Positions 35,527 to 43,015 of a stretch of 64,000 nt of DNA are shown in pieces. Every line of letters starts with the position of its first letter. The first letter of the stretch is position 1. Below the pieces are notes generated by a model, which was not told the DNA's origin, did no database searches, and saw only the letters and a list, made by a program, of their open reading frames with translations. The position numbers were made by a program, and so were the translations under genes. Origin of the DNA: Arcicella aurantiaca (GTDB lineage Bacteria; Bacteroidota; Bacteroidia; Cytophagales; Spirosomataceae). Where the stretch lies: contig NZ_QGGO01000004.1 of the NCBI RefSeq assembly GCF_003148625.1, positions 208,051 through 272,050 of the forward strand, in the 5' to 3' direction.

Positions 35527-36393
35527 ATGCAAAAGCTATTATTATTAATCATACTGCTTAATTCAATAATTTTTAATAGTATTGCCCAAGAAAAAAGACC
35601 ATATAGTCGCAAAGGTGAATATTACTTTTTTTGGGGATACAACCGTTCTGAATACGCAAAATCTGATATAACATTTAAAGGAATAGGTTACGATTTTACG
35701 CTAAAAGACGTAGAAGCACATGATTTACCAATTCCATTTTCGGTAAATGAATATGTGGATATTACTCGCCTTTCAATTCCACAATACAATTTTAGAGTAG
35801 GATATTTTTTCAAAGACCACTGGGCAGTTTCATTTGGCTCAGACCACATGAAATATGTAATGGTAAATGAACAAATGTCAACACTTACAGGACATATTTC
35901 GGCACAAGTTTCTTCCCCTGCTATTGATGTTCAAGCTATAAATCCTGCTTATGTAGGCGATTTTAATAATCAACCTTTTAAAATAAATAAGGATTTTTTG
36001 ACTTACGAACATACCGACGGTTTCAATTATGTTCATTTTGAACTTGACAGATATGACCGTCTTTGGAAAGCTCAAAACAATATACAAGGTGTTGATTGGC
36101 TTGTGGGCATAGGGGCAGGAACATTAATTCCACGTACAGATTCTTATCTTTTCAAAGTTGGGAAAAATAACCATTTCAATTTTGCAGGTTATGGTTTTTC
36201 TGCCAAAACTGGTCTCCGTTTTGATATATCCCGAAGGCTTTTCTTCCAAACGGACGTAATGGGAGGATTCGTTCGTTTGAACAATGTTCATACAACTGGT
36301 AGAGACGACTTAGACTATGCACAACAAAGCATCTGGTTCGGACAGTTCTATGGAGCATTGGGTTACAAATTTGGAAGACATAGAAATAAATAA
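35527..36393 (+). CDS. Secreted, probable outer-membrane beta-barrel protein
   Basis: 288 residues with a signal peptide (MQKLLLLIILLNSIIFNSIAQ). The mature protein alternates polar and hydrophobic residues with aromatic girdles: KGEYYFFWGYNRSEYAKSD, YNFRVGYFFKDHWAVSFGSD, AKTGLRFDISRRLFFQTD and FYGALGYKFGRHRNK. A short strand ending in a polar C-terminus is common for small outer-membrane barrels. No enzymatic motif is visible and the family is not known to me. It lies between argC and argD but has no obvious metabolic link to them. Confidence 0.75.
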   Translation: MQKLLLLIILLNSIIFNSIAQEKRPYSRKGEYYFFWGYNRSEYAKSDITFKGIGYDFTLKDVEAHDLPIPFSVNEYVDITRLSIPQYNFRVGYFFKDHWAVSFGSDHMKYVMVNEQMSTLTGHISAQVSSPAIDVQAINPAYVGDFNNQPFKINKDFLTYEHTDGFNYVHFELDRYDRLWKAQNNIQGVDWLVGIGAGTLIPRTDSYLFKVGKNNHFNFAGYGFSAKTGLRFDISRRLFFQTDVMGGFVRLNNVHTTGRDDLDYAQQSIWFGQFYGALGYKFGRHRNK

Positions 36394-36410
36394 AATAGTT
36401 ATTGGTTATC

Positions 36411-36482
36411 AGTTAATGGTAAACAAGCACATTACTTTTTTGCTTTACTGATAACTGATAACTGATAACTAATAACTGATAC
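36411..36482. repeat. TTATCAG/CTGATAA repeat upstream of argD
   Basis: A TTATCAGTTA arm faces three or four tandem copies of ACTGATAACTGATAACT. It ends 1-2 bases before the argD start codon. It is the same family as 7284-7561. Confidence 0.75.
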
Positions 36483-36483
36483 A

Positions 36484-37608
36484 ATGAATCTTTTTAATGT
36501 ATATCCACTCTACGACATCACCCCTGTAAAAGCTCAAGGAAGCAAATTATGGGACAAAAATGGCGTAGAATATCTTGACCTTTACGGAGGTCATGCTGTA
36601 ATTTCAATTGGACATTCACATCCACATTATGTTCAGAAATTAACGGAACAATTAAGCAATTTAGGGTTTTATTCAAACTCAGTAAATATTCCTATTCAGC
36701 AAGAATTAGCTACCAAATTGGGCGAGCTTTCGGGCTATGACGATTATGAGTTATTCCTTTGTAATTCGGGAGCAGAAGCCAATGAAAACGCTCTAAAATT
36801 AGCCTCTTTCTTCAATGGTCGTAAAAAAGTAATTGCCTTTTCAAAAGCGTTTCATGGAAGAACAGCAGGTGCAGTAGCTGTAACAGATAATAAAGCAATT
36901 ATTGCTCCTATCAATTACGACGAACACGTTACTTTCTTACCATTCAATGATGTTGAGGCATTAAAAGAAAACATTACAGAGGAAGTTTGTGCCGTTATTG
37001 TAGAAGGAATTCAAGGTGTTGGAGGAATTAATGTTTGTTCAGACGAATTCTTGAAAACGGCTCGTGAAATGTGTGATAAAACTGGTGCAATTTTAATTTT
37101 GGATTCAGTTCAGTGCGGATACGGGCGTTCAGGTAAATTTTTCTCGCATGATTTCTCAGGCATTCGTCCAGACATTATGACTACTGCCAAAGGAATGGGC
37201 AATGGTTTCCCGATTGGTGGCGTGTTGATTTCTCCAAAATTTAAAGCAAAATTCGGAATGTTAGGTACAACTTTCGGAGGAAATCATTTAGCTTGTGCAG
37301 CAGCAGTAGCGGTTTTAGATGTAATGAAAGAAGAAAATTTAATGGAAAATGCCATTAAAAAAGGTGAATATTTATTTGAAAATTTAAAGCAGATAGAAGG
37401 CATCAAAGAACTTCGTGGGCGTGGCTTAATGATAGGAATTGAATTTGAAAAACCTGTTGATACCATCAGAGATACGCTATTGTTTGAGCATAAAATTTTC
37501 TGTGGTTACGCAGGGAAAAATACCCTTCGTCTTTTACCAAGTTTGGCATTAGGACAAGCAGAATGTGATAGATTTTTAGAAGCTTTAGCACAAACAGTTA
37601 AAGCGTAA
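36484..37608 (+). CDS. argD: Acetyl(succinyl)ornithine aminotransferase
   Basis: Class III PLP aminotransferase of 374 residues that makes N-acylornithine from the semialdehyde. Signatures: YLDLYGGHAVISIGHSHP, LCNSGAEANENALKLA, the PLP-contact Asp in LILDSVQCGYGRSGKF, and the PLP lysine in TTAKGMGNGFPIGG. It then has GTTFGGNHLACAAAVAVLD. The arginine gene context favours an ornithine-pathway role over GABA or lysine aminotransferases. It is the last arginine gene here and ends in a strong terminator. Confidence 0.94.
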   Translation: MNLFNVYPLYDITPVKAQGSKLWDKNGVEYLDLYGGHAVISIGHSHPHYVQKLTEQLSNLGFYSNSVNIPIQQELATKLGELSGYDDYELFLCNSGAEANENALKLASFFNGRKKVIAFSKAFHGRTAGAVAVTDNKAIIAPINYDEHVTFLPFNDVEALKENITEEVCAVIVEGIQGVGGINVCSDEFLKTAREMCDKTGAILILDSVQCGYGRSGKFFSHDFSGIRPDIMTTAKGMGNGFPIGGVLISPKFKAKFGMLGTTFGGNHLACAAAVAVLDVMKEENLMENAIKKGEYLFENLKQIEGIKELRGRGLMIGIEFEKPVDTIRDTLLFEHKIFCGYAGKNTLRLLPSLALGQAECDRFLEALAQTVKA

Positions 37609-37621
37609 AACTTTCAATAAT

Positions 37622-37656
37622 AAAAAAGCCCAACAAAATGATTTGTGGGCTTTTTT
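37622..37656. terminator. Strong terminator after argD
   Basis: AAAAAAGCCCA...TGGGCTTTTTT with CAAA/TTTG extending the stem. T-tracts on both strands make it usable by argD and by the convergent small gene at 37669. Confidence 0.85.
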
Positions 37657-37668
37657 ATTGGCTATAAT

Positions 37669-37911
37669 TTATACAGATAAATCTTCCTCAGCTAAAATTT
37701 TAGTAATTATTTTTTTCCATACAATTCTTTCTTCTTTGCTAATAACTTTCTCTTCTACTGAATTTTCAGACTTACTAACCTTTTGTAACCTTTTGTAAGT
37801 TAATCCATTCATCACAGATTGCTCTCTCCATAAATCAATTATAGTGTTCTCCTCTTCGGAAGTTTCCCCACGAAAATGCCTTGCCAATAATATGTAGTCT
37901 ATTTTCAACAT
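37669..37911 (-). CDS. FecR-like N-terminal stub (80 residues)
   Basis: The first 30 residues (LLARHFRGETSEEENTIIDLW) closely resemble the DUF4880/anti-sigma N-terminus of Bacteroidota FecR-type anti-sigma factors. Those proteins run on for about 300 residues, with a membrane helix and a periplasmic FecR domain. Here the protein stops after 80 residues with a charged tail (EERIVWKKIITKILAEEDLSV) and no membrane helix. It may be a stand-alone anti-sigma-like domain or the remains of a truncated gene. No ECF sigma factor or TonB receptor is nearby. Confidence 0.6.
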   Translation of the reverse strand: MLKIDYILLARHFRGETSEEENTIIDLWREQSVMNGLTYKRLQKVSKSENSVEEKVISKEERIVWKKIITKILAEEDLSV

Positions 37912-38398
37912 GTGGCTAATTAAAATTTTTTAAAATAAAAACGCTGTAAAACAGGCGGCTTATTTAACAAATTAATTACTGTTTATATAAATGAAGACTG
38001 AAAATTAGTGAATAGGTAACAGAAATAGAATAAAAAAACTTTAAAAAACGCTCGAATCTGACAGATGCAAGTAGAAAGTTTAGATTCTAAGACTTTCATC
38101 TATAATAAATCATAAAATACATGATTATCAAATACTTATCGACTCAATGAGGCATTTACAAACCATTAAAATAGTGTTCCTTCAAGTGTATAGAATATTT
38201 TTGGCAAGAGTTTTGTAAAAGAGGTATCAGCAATACACCGTCATACATTTTGATATTAACTCAGAATGTGATTATTTTGCGTTTCTTTTGCGTTATTTTA
38301 AACGTATTTAAAAGAAACTTTCATTAATAATTTGTATTACAATCTGTCTTTCTTCACGAGAGGCAAACAGCAGATAACAAATAAATAACTATTTAAAA
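37912..38398. other. Intergenic region of 487 bases before ppiD
   Basis: No gene seen. AT-rich, with an inverted pair GTTTCTTTT/AAAAGAAAC around 38280-38320 and a possible promoter region TTATTTTGCG near 38272-38281, ahead of the PpiD-like gene. Confidence 0.35.
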
Positions 38399-40516
38399 AT
38401 GGCATTAATTACCAAAATTAGAGAGAAGTCGGGAGTGGCAGCAGCAGCTATTGCTATCAGTTTAATTCTCTTCCTCGTCGGCGGAGATATTTTCCAAGGT
38501 CGTTCAAGCTTCTTTGGCGGCTCAAGTGATGTTGTGGGAGAAATTGGTGGTGAAAACATCAAATTTCAGGATTTCCAAAAGAAAGTTGAAGAGCTTTCTC
38601 AAAACTACACCCAACAAGCTGGTCGTGGGCCAGGAGAGCAAGAATTAGCTCAAATGCGTGAACAAGTTTGGAATCAGTACATTATGGATTTGGCTTATGG
38701 AAAAGAGTATGAATCTTTGGGATTGTCAGTAACTCCAAAAGAATTGGTTGATATGGTTCAAGGAGAAAACATTCACCCTTCAGTTCGTCAGCAATTTACA
38801 AATCCACAAACAGGTCAGTTTGACAAAAACTACGTTATTCAGTTCTTGAAAAACTTCAAAACAATGCCAGTTGCACAACAACAAGCTTGGGCTAATTTTG
38901 AAAAATCATTAAGCCAAGACCGTTTGAGAAGCAAGTATGAGAACTTATTAAGAATGTCAACTTATACCACTAACGCAGAAGCTCAAAAAGAATATACAGC
39001 TCAAACTGCTAAAGTTGACGTTCGTTACCTATACGTTCCATTCTATTCAGTTGCAGATTCAACTATTAAAGTTTCGGATTCTCAATTAGAAGAATATTTG
39101 AACAGTCATAAAGACCTTTTCAAAGGACAAAACACTCGTTCTTTACAGTATGTTACTTTCCCTGTAATTCCTTCAAAAGCAGATACAGCATCTTTCTACA
39201 ACGACATCAAGCGTTTAGCAAAAGAATTAGCTGTTACAAAGAACGATTCAGCTTTTGCGATGATGAATTCAGACGTAAAAACGCCATACTATGCAACTTT
39301 AGCTGAAATTCCAGAAGCAGTAAAAGGTCAATTAAGCTCAATGGTTGTTGGTGGTATTTATGGTCCATTCAAAAATGGTTTATCATATTCTATCTATAAA
39401 TATGGTGGTGTTCAAAAGGATTCTTTATATACAGTTCGTGCAAGCCATATCTTAATCAATGCAGACAAAAATGCTCCAGATTCAGTAAAAGCAGCAGCTC
39501 GTAAACGTGCAGAAGGAATCTTAGCACAAATTAAAGGCGGAGCTTCTTTTGAAGCAATGGCACAACAATTTGGTTCAGATGGTACAGCTCAACAAGGTGG
39601 AGATTTAGGTTATTTCAAAAATAACGGAGGAATGGTTAAGCCATTTGAAAATGCAGTATTTGGTTATTCAGGAACAGGTTTATTACCAGGTCTTGTTGAA
39701 ACAGATTTCGGTTATCACGTAGTAAAAGTTACAGAAGCTAAAACAAATACTCGTTATAAATTAGCAGCAGTGAACCGTACAATCGCTCCAAGTCAATCTA
39801 CGATGGATGATGTTTTACGTAAAGCAGATGCTTTCGCTTCAGCAAATGATACAAAAGATAAATTTGAAGCAGCTTTGAAAAAAGACAAATCATTGTTGAT
39901 GTTACGTGCTGACAGAATTCAAGAAGGTGCAACAGGTGTAAATAACTTACAAAATGCTCGTGATATTGTTCGTTGGGCATTTAATAACGATACTAAAATA
40001 GGTGCAGTTTCAGAAGTTTTCCAGAATGACAATCAATATATTGTTGCTCTTGAAACTGGAGCAACAAGCAAAGACGTTGTGAAAGTTGATGACTTCCGTG
40101 ATGAATTGACTGCTCGTGTTAGAGGTGATTTAAAAGCAGAACAAATCACTAAGAAATTAGGCGGTATTTCGGGTACTTTAGAGCAAATGGCACAGAAGTA
40201 TGGTGCAGGTGCATTAGTTGAAACAGTGAACGATTTAACGCTTGCACAAGGAGTATTGACAAGTGCAGGTGCTGACCCAACTGCATTAGGAAAAGCATTC
40301 GGTTTGAAAGTAGGACAAAAATCTAAGCCTTTCAAAGGAGAAGCAGGTGTATTTGTAATGGAAACAACAAAATCTACTCCAGCTCCAGCTATTGCAGATT
40401 TGACAATCTATAAAAATTCAGCCAAAATGATGGCAGCACAAAGAACATCATTCTATATCAACGAAGCAATCAAAGAAAATGCAAAAGTTGTTGATAACAG
40501 AGCTAAGTTTTATTAA
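38399..40516 (+). CDS. Membrane-anchored peptidyl-prolyl isomerase, PpiD/SurA-like
   Basis: A 705-residue periplasmic folding factor. An N-terminal membrane anchor (about 13-31, AAAAIAISLILFLVGGDIF) is followed by a SurA_N-type helical domain (about 50-230). Next comes a parvulin domain (about 345-450) with VRASHILINAD, FGSDGTAQQGGDLGYF and the closing FGYHVVKVTE, then a second helical or degenerate PPIase segment to the end. This is the domain order of PpiD. It should assist folding of outer-membrane and exported proteins. The terminator at 40533 shows it is monocistronic. Confidence 0.92.
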   Translation: MALITKIREKSGVAAAAIAISLILFLVGGDIFQGRSSFFGGSSDVVGEIGGENIKFQDFQKKVEELSQNYTQQAGRGPGEQELAQMREQVWNQYIMDLAYGKEYESLGLSVTPKELVDMVQGENIHPSVRQQFTNPQTGQFDKNYVIQFLKNFKTMPVAQQQAWANFEKSLSQDRLRSKYENLLRMSTYTTNAEAQKEYTAQTAKVDVRYLYVPFYSVADSTIKVSDSQLEEYLNSHKDLFKGQNTRSLQYVTFPVIPSKADTASFYNDIKRLAKELAVTKNDSAFAMMNSDVKTPYYATLAEIPEAVKGQLSSMVVGGIYGPFKNGLSYSIYKYGGVQKDSLYTVRASHILINADKNAPDSVKAAARKRAEGILAQIKGGASFEAMAQQFGSDGTAQQGGDLGYFKNNGGMVKPFENAVFGYSGTGLLPGLVETDFGYHVVKVTEAKTNTRYKLAAVNRTIAPSQSTMDDVLRKADAFASANDTKDKFEAALKKDKSLLMLRADRIQEGATGVNNLQNARDIVRWAFNNDTKIGAVSEVFQNDNQYIVALETGATSKDVVKVDDFRDELTARVRGDLKAEQITKKLGGISGTLEQMAQKYGAGALVETVNDLTLAQGVLTSAGADPTALGKAFGLKVGQKSKPFKGEAGVFVMETTKSTPAPAIADLTIYKNSAKMMAAQRTSFYINEAIKENAKVVDNRAKFY

Positions 40517-40532
40517 GATTTGAATAAATCAT

Positions 40533-40570
40533 AACCAAGAAAGCACCTCAAATGAGGTGCTTTCTTGGTT
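40533..40570. terminator. Bidirectional terminator after PpiD-like gene
   Basis: AACCAAGAAAGCACCTCA pairs with TGAGGTGCTTTCTTGGTT over a 2-base loop. It lies between genes ending at 40516 and 40610 on opposite strands. Confidence 0.8.
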
Positions 40571-40609
40571 TATAACTGTCTTATTATTTTGGAAGAACAT
40601 ACTTCCGTA

Positions 40610-41269
40610 TTATTTTATAAAAGGTAAATTATCCTTTGCGTCAACGATTTTAGTTTCACTTTCTTTGACCTCCCAACGATACGAACACGTATCAGCACTT
40701 CCACATTTTGGACAATTCCACTGCCAATTGGTATCTTCACTTAAATCAATTCCTGCATTGCTAATTAAGACTTTTAGCGTATTTCGCTGATTAATAATTA
40801 TCTCAGATGCTAATATTTTATCAATAGCCCCCAAATCTGGCAATTGATTTTTATTGATATACTCCACAAAAAGCTTCGGAATAAGATTTGAAGCGATAAA
40901 AACCTCAACATCTTTTGTAGTAATTTTTGCATTCCCACACGCTAAACATCTCCATCCGCTTATTATGCAAGAATTGTTTTGCATTCGGTCGAGAATAATT
41001 GCTAAAGAATCTCCCGAAGCAAGTCCATAAGCAATTGATTGAAAGCCCCCGAAAACTCTACCTTTCCAAAGACCTTCTGTATCATTATAACCAATCACAA
41101 CATCATTAAATGACCCCATTCCGCCATAAGCATGTAAATGATGTTCGACACTTTTTGTAGTTTCCCACAATTTTATATCTTCCTGCATCCATTTTTCCCA
41201 ATGGTCGTAACCTTCAACTTTAAGGATTTGGGATAAAACTTCTAACGATATTTTATAGTAATCAGTCAT
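40610..41269 (-). CDS. DUF6966-like protein with two Cys-pair motifs
   Basis: 219 residues from MTDYYKISLEVL. The N-terminal 90 residues carry HLHAYGGMGSFNDVVIGYND, the signature I associate with the DUF6966 domain. Two CxxC pairs follow: WRCLACGNAKI near residue 110 and WNCPKCGSADTC near 190. They could bind one zinc together or two separately. DUF6966 is often found among polymorphic-toxin immunity-type proteins, but no toxin gene is adjacent here. Function unknown. Confidence 0.65.
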   Translation of the reverse strand: MTDYYKISLEVLSQILKVEGYDHWEKWMQEDIKLWETTKSVEHHLHAYGGMGSFNDVVIGYNDTEGLWKGRVFGGFQSIAYGLASGDSLAIILDRMQNNSCIISGWRCLACGNAKITTKDVEVFIASNLIPKLFVEYINKNQLPDLGAIDKILASEIIINQRNTLKVLISNAGIDLSEDTNWQWNCPKCGSADTCSYRWEVKESETKIVDAKDNLPFIK

Positions 41270-41337
41270 AAAACGAAGCATGGTTTATCGATATAATAAA
41301 AAAGGACTTATAATCAATTGATTATAAGTCCTTTAAG

Positions 41338-41411
41338 TGGGCCCACTTGGAATCGAACCAAGCACCTACTGATTATGAGTCAGTTGCTCTAACCGAATGA
41401 GCTATAGGCCC
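41338..41411 (-). tRNA. tRNA with CAT anticodon, probably tRNA-Ile2
   Basis: The reverse complement folds into a full cloverleaf. Acceptor stem: GGGCCTA/TGGGCCC with one G-U. D stem: GCTC/GAGC. Anticodon stem: ACTGA/TCAGT with loop CTCATAA. T arm: CTTGG-TTCGATT-CCAAG. CCA is not encoded. The anticodon CAT allows elongator Met or lysidine-modified Ile2. The GGGCCTATAGCTCA start resembles Bacteroidota isoleucine tRNAs, so Ile2 is favoured, though not proven. Confidence 0.9.
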
Positions 41412-41554
41412 TACAAAGCGTTTGATTTCTTTGTGGTGCAAAATTAAGGTTTTAAAACCACTTCTACAAAATATGTTTTTAATTTTTACGTTAAACCTTT
41501 AATATTATCTGTTATCTAACCAGAAATTTTAATAAATATTAATCCACATTAAGC

Positions 41555-41956
41555 ATGAAAAAGAAATTAGTATTGGCATTAAGCATTTTCGCAGCAACAT
41601 TTGCACTAAGTACAGAATCTGTGAAAGCTCAAGATGGTAGAGGCGAACGCCCACAACAAAATTTGACTCCAGCTCAAAGAGTAGATAATCAAATTCAAAG
41701 ATGGACAAAGGCTTTGAGCTTATCTTCTGACCAAGTTAATCAAATTAAACCTTTGTTATTGGAGTTAAATCAGAAAAGAGATGCAATGCGTGATGCTCCA
41801 GATAAACGTGCAGCAATGAGAGAAATGAGAGATTTAGTAACGGCACAAGATGCAAAAATGAAAACTATCCTTTCGGCTGAACAGTACACCAAATATGAGG
41901 ATATTAAAGATGAAGCTAAAGACCGTATGAAGGGTAAATTTGGAGGAAGAAACTAA
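41555..41956 (+). CDS. Secreted Spy/CpxP-like helical protein
   Basis: 133 residues with a signal peptide ending VKAQ (about residue 26). The mature part is all-helical and strongly charged: LTPAQRVDNQIQRWTKALSL, LSSDQVNQIKPLLLELNQ, then a basic middle (KRAAMREMRD) and the end SAEQYTKYEDIKDEAKDRM. The repeated LT/LS-x-x-Q helices match the Spy/CpxP type of periplasmic helical proteins, widespread in Bacteroidota. A role in envelope stress or as a chaperone is inference. A bidirectional terminator follows. Confidence 0.8.
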   Translation: MKKKLVLALSIFAATFALSTESVKAQDGRGERPQQNLTPAQRVDNQIQRWTKALSLSSDQVNQIKPLLLELNQKRDAMRDAPDKRAAMREMRDLVTAQDAKMKTILSAEQYTKYEDIKDEAKDRMKGKFGGRN

Positions 41957-41972
41957 GTTTGGCAAATAACAA

Positions 41973-42019
41973 AAATAGGGGAGATTTTAGATTAAAAATA
42001 TCTAAAATCTCCCCTATTT
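41973..42019. terminator. Bidirectional terminator between Spy-like and thioredoxin genes
   Basis: AAATAGGGGAGATTTTAGA is the complement of TCTAAAATCTCCCCTATTT, with an 8-9 base AT loop. The flanking genes converge. Confidence 0.8.
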
Positions 42020-42034
42020 CATTTTAACTTAAAT

Positions 42035-42487
42035 CTACTTTCCGTATTTTTTAGCTAAAGTCAAAATTGCACCTGCTGCTCCAGAAGTTGGCTGGGGAAC
42101 ACCACTCATTGTCTTTTTCACTTTTCCAGAAGCATCTAAGAAATAAAGTGTTGGATAGCCATCCACTGGATATTGTTGAGCTACTGCTGGACCTTCACCA
42201 TTCTCGTAATCCATTGCTACGCAAACGTATTTTGCATTCATGTAATCACCTAAAGCCTTATCCACAAATACTTGTTTTTTTAGCACTTTGCAAGGTCCAC
42301 ACCAAGTAGTATAACAGTCCATCATGACCATTTTGTTTTCTTTTTTAGCTTTAGCTAAGGCTTCTTTAAACGTTCCGTTAAAGAATTGAATACCTGTTGT
42401 TCCGTCTTTTTTAGCAGGAGTATTACCAGCAAACACGCTGATTGACAATACGATAAGTAAAGCGGTTAAGAAATTTGATTTTAACAT
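42035..42487 (-). CDS. Secreted thioredoxin-family protein (paralogue A)
   Basis: 150 residues with a signal peptide (LLIVLSISVFA, cleaved near 20-24). The thioredoxin active site CYTTWCGPCKVLK has Cys63 and Cys66, followed by AMDYENGEGPAVAQQYPVDGYPTLYFLD with the conserved cis-Pro loop (GYPT). Such proteins handle disulphides in the periplasm. It is a close relative of the lipoprotein thioredoxin at 47544, sharing CYTTWCGPCKVLK and the spacing around it. It is monocistronic. Confidence 0.92.
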   Translation of the reverse strand: MLKSNFLTALLIVLSISVFAGNTPAKKDGTTGIQFFNGTFKEALAKAKKENKMVMMDCYTTWCGPCKVLKKQVFVDKALGDYMNAKYVCVAMDYENGEGPAVAQQYPVDGYPTLYFLDASGKVKKTMSGVPQPTSGAAGAILTLAKKYGK

Positions 42488-42541
42488 TTTGTTATTTTTT
42501 TAAATTTGAATTATATACGAATAATTTACACAAATATTATG

Positions 42542-42919
42542 CTACACCAATTGCATTTTTGCAACCTTTGGGTCAACAATAGCTGTATCATGCTCAAAAT
42601 CTAATTTAATTCTCCATTTCTGCATTGTTGCTGCTCCAATAATAGCTTCTTCGCTCAATCCTGGAATCACTAAAAACTCATCTGATAAAAGTACATCGTC
42701 CATATAAAAGTCGAGGCTTACTCTTTGTGTTACTTCAATATAATGCCCCTCAGCAGCTGTACCCATCATACGAATACGCCCTAATTGCGTTGGATTTTCT
42801 AAGTTTTCTAAATACTCAGGGTTTATACATGAAAGATTTGCCCCAGAATCATAAAGGGTGTAAAGATGTTTTTCGCCTAATGAACCTGCAAAAAGTAAAG
42901 GTTGCTTAATGATTGACAT
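42542..42919 (-). CDS. Retropepsin-like aspartic protease domain protein
   Basis: A 125-residue single domain. The catalytic triplet Asp24-Ser25-Gly26 lies in TLYDSGANLSCIN, and the second diagnostic block is EEAIIGAATMQKWRIKLDFE, matching the late (I/L)(I/L)G-x-x-x(L/M) motif of retropepsins. Such proteins act as homodimers, since one chain gives only one catalytic Asp. There is no signal peptide, so the protein is cytoplasmic. The substrate is unknown. In DDI1- or SASP-like proteins the same fold cleaves or recognises cellular proteins. Confidence 0.82.
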   Translation of the reverse strand: MSIIKQPLLFAGSLGEKHLYTLYDSGANLSCINPEYLENLENPTQLGRIRMMGTAAEGHYIEVTQRVSLDFYMDDVLLSDEFLVIPGLSEEAIIGAATMQKWRIKLDFEHDTAIVDPKVAKMQLV

Positions 42920-42971
42920 AGCTGTTTGTTATTTTATTTTAAAGTAGGTAAAACTTAATTCATACACTAAA

Positions 42972-43007
42972 AATAAGGGTTTGTAAACTTATCTACAAAC
43001 CCTTATT
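42972..43007 (-). terminator. Terminator after pheT
   Basis: AATAAGGGTTTGTA pairs with TACAAACCCTTATT over an 8-base loop, 9 bases past the pheT stop codon. Confidence 0.8.
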
Positions 43008-43015
43008 CTGAAATT

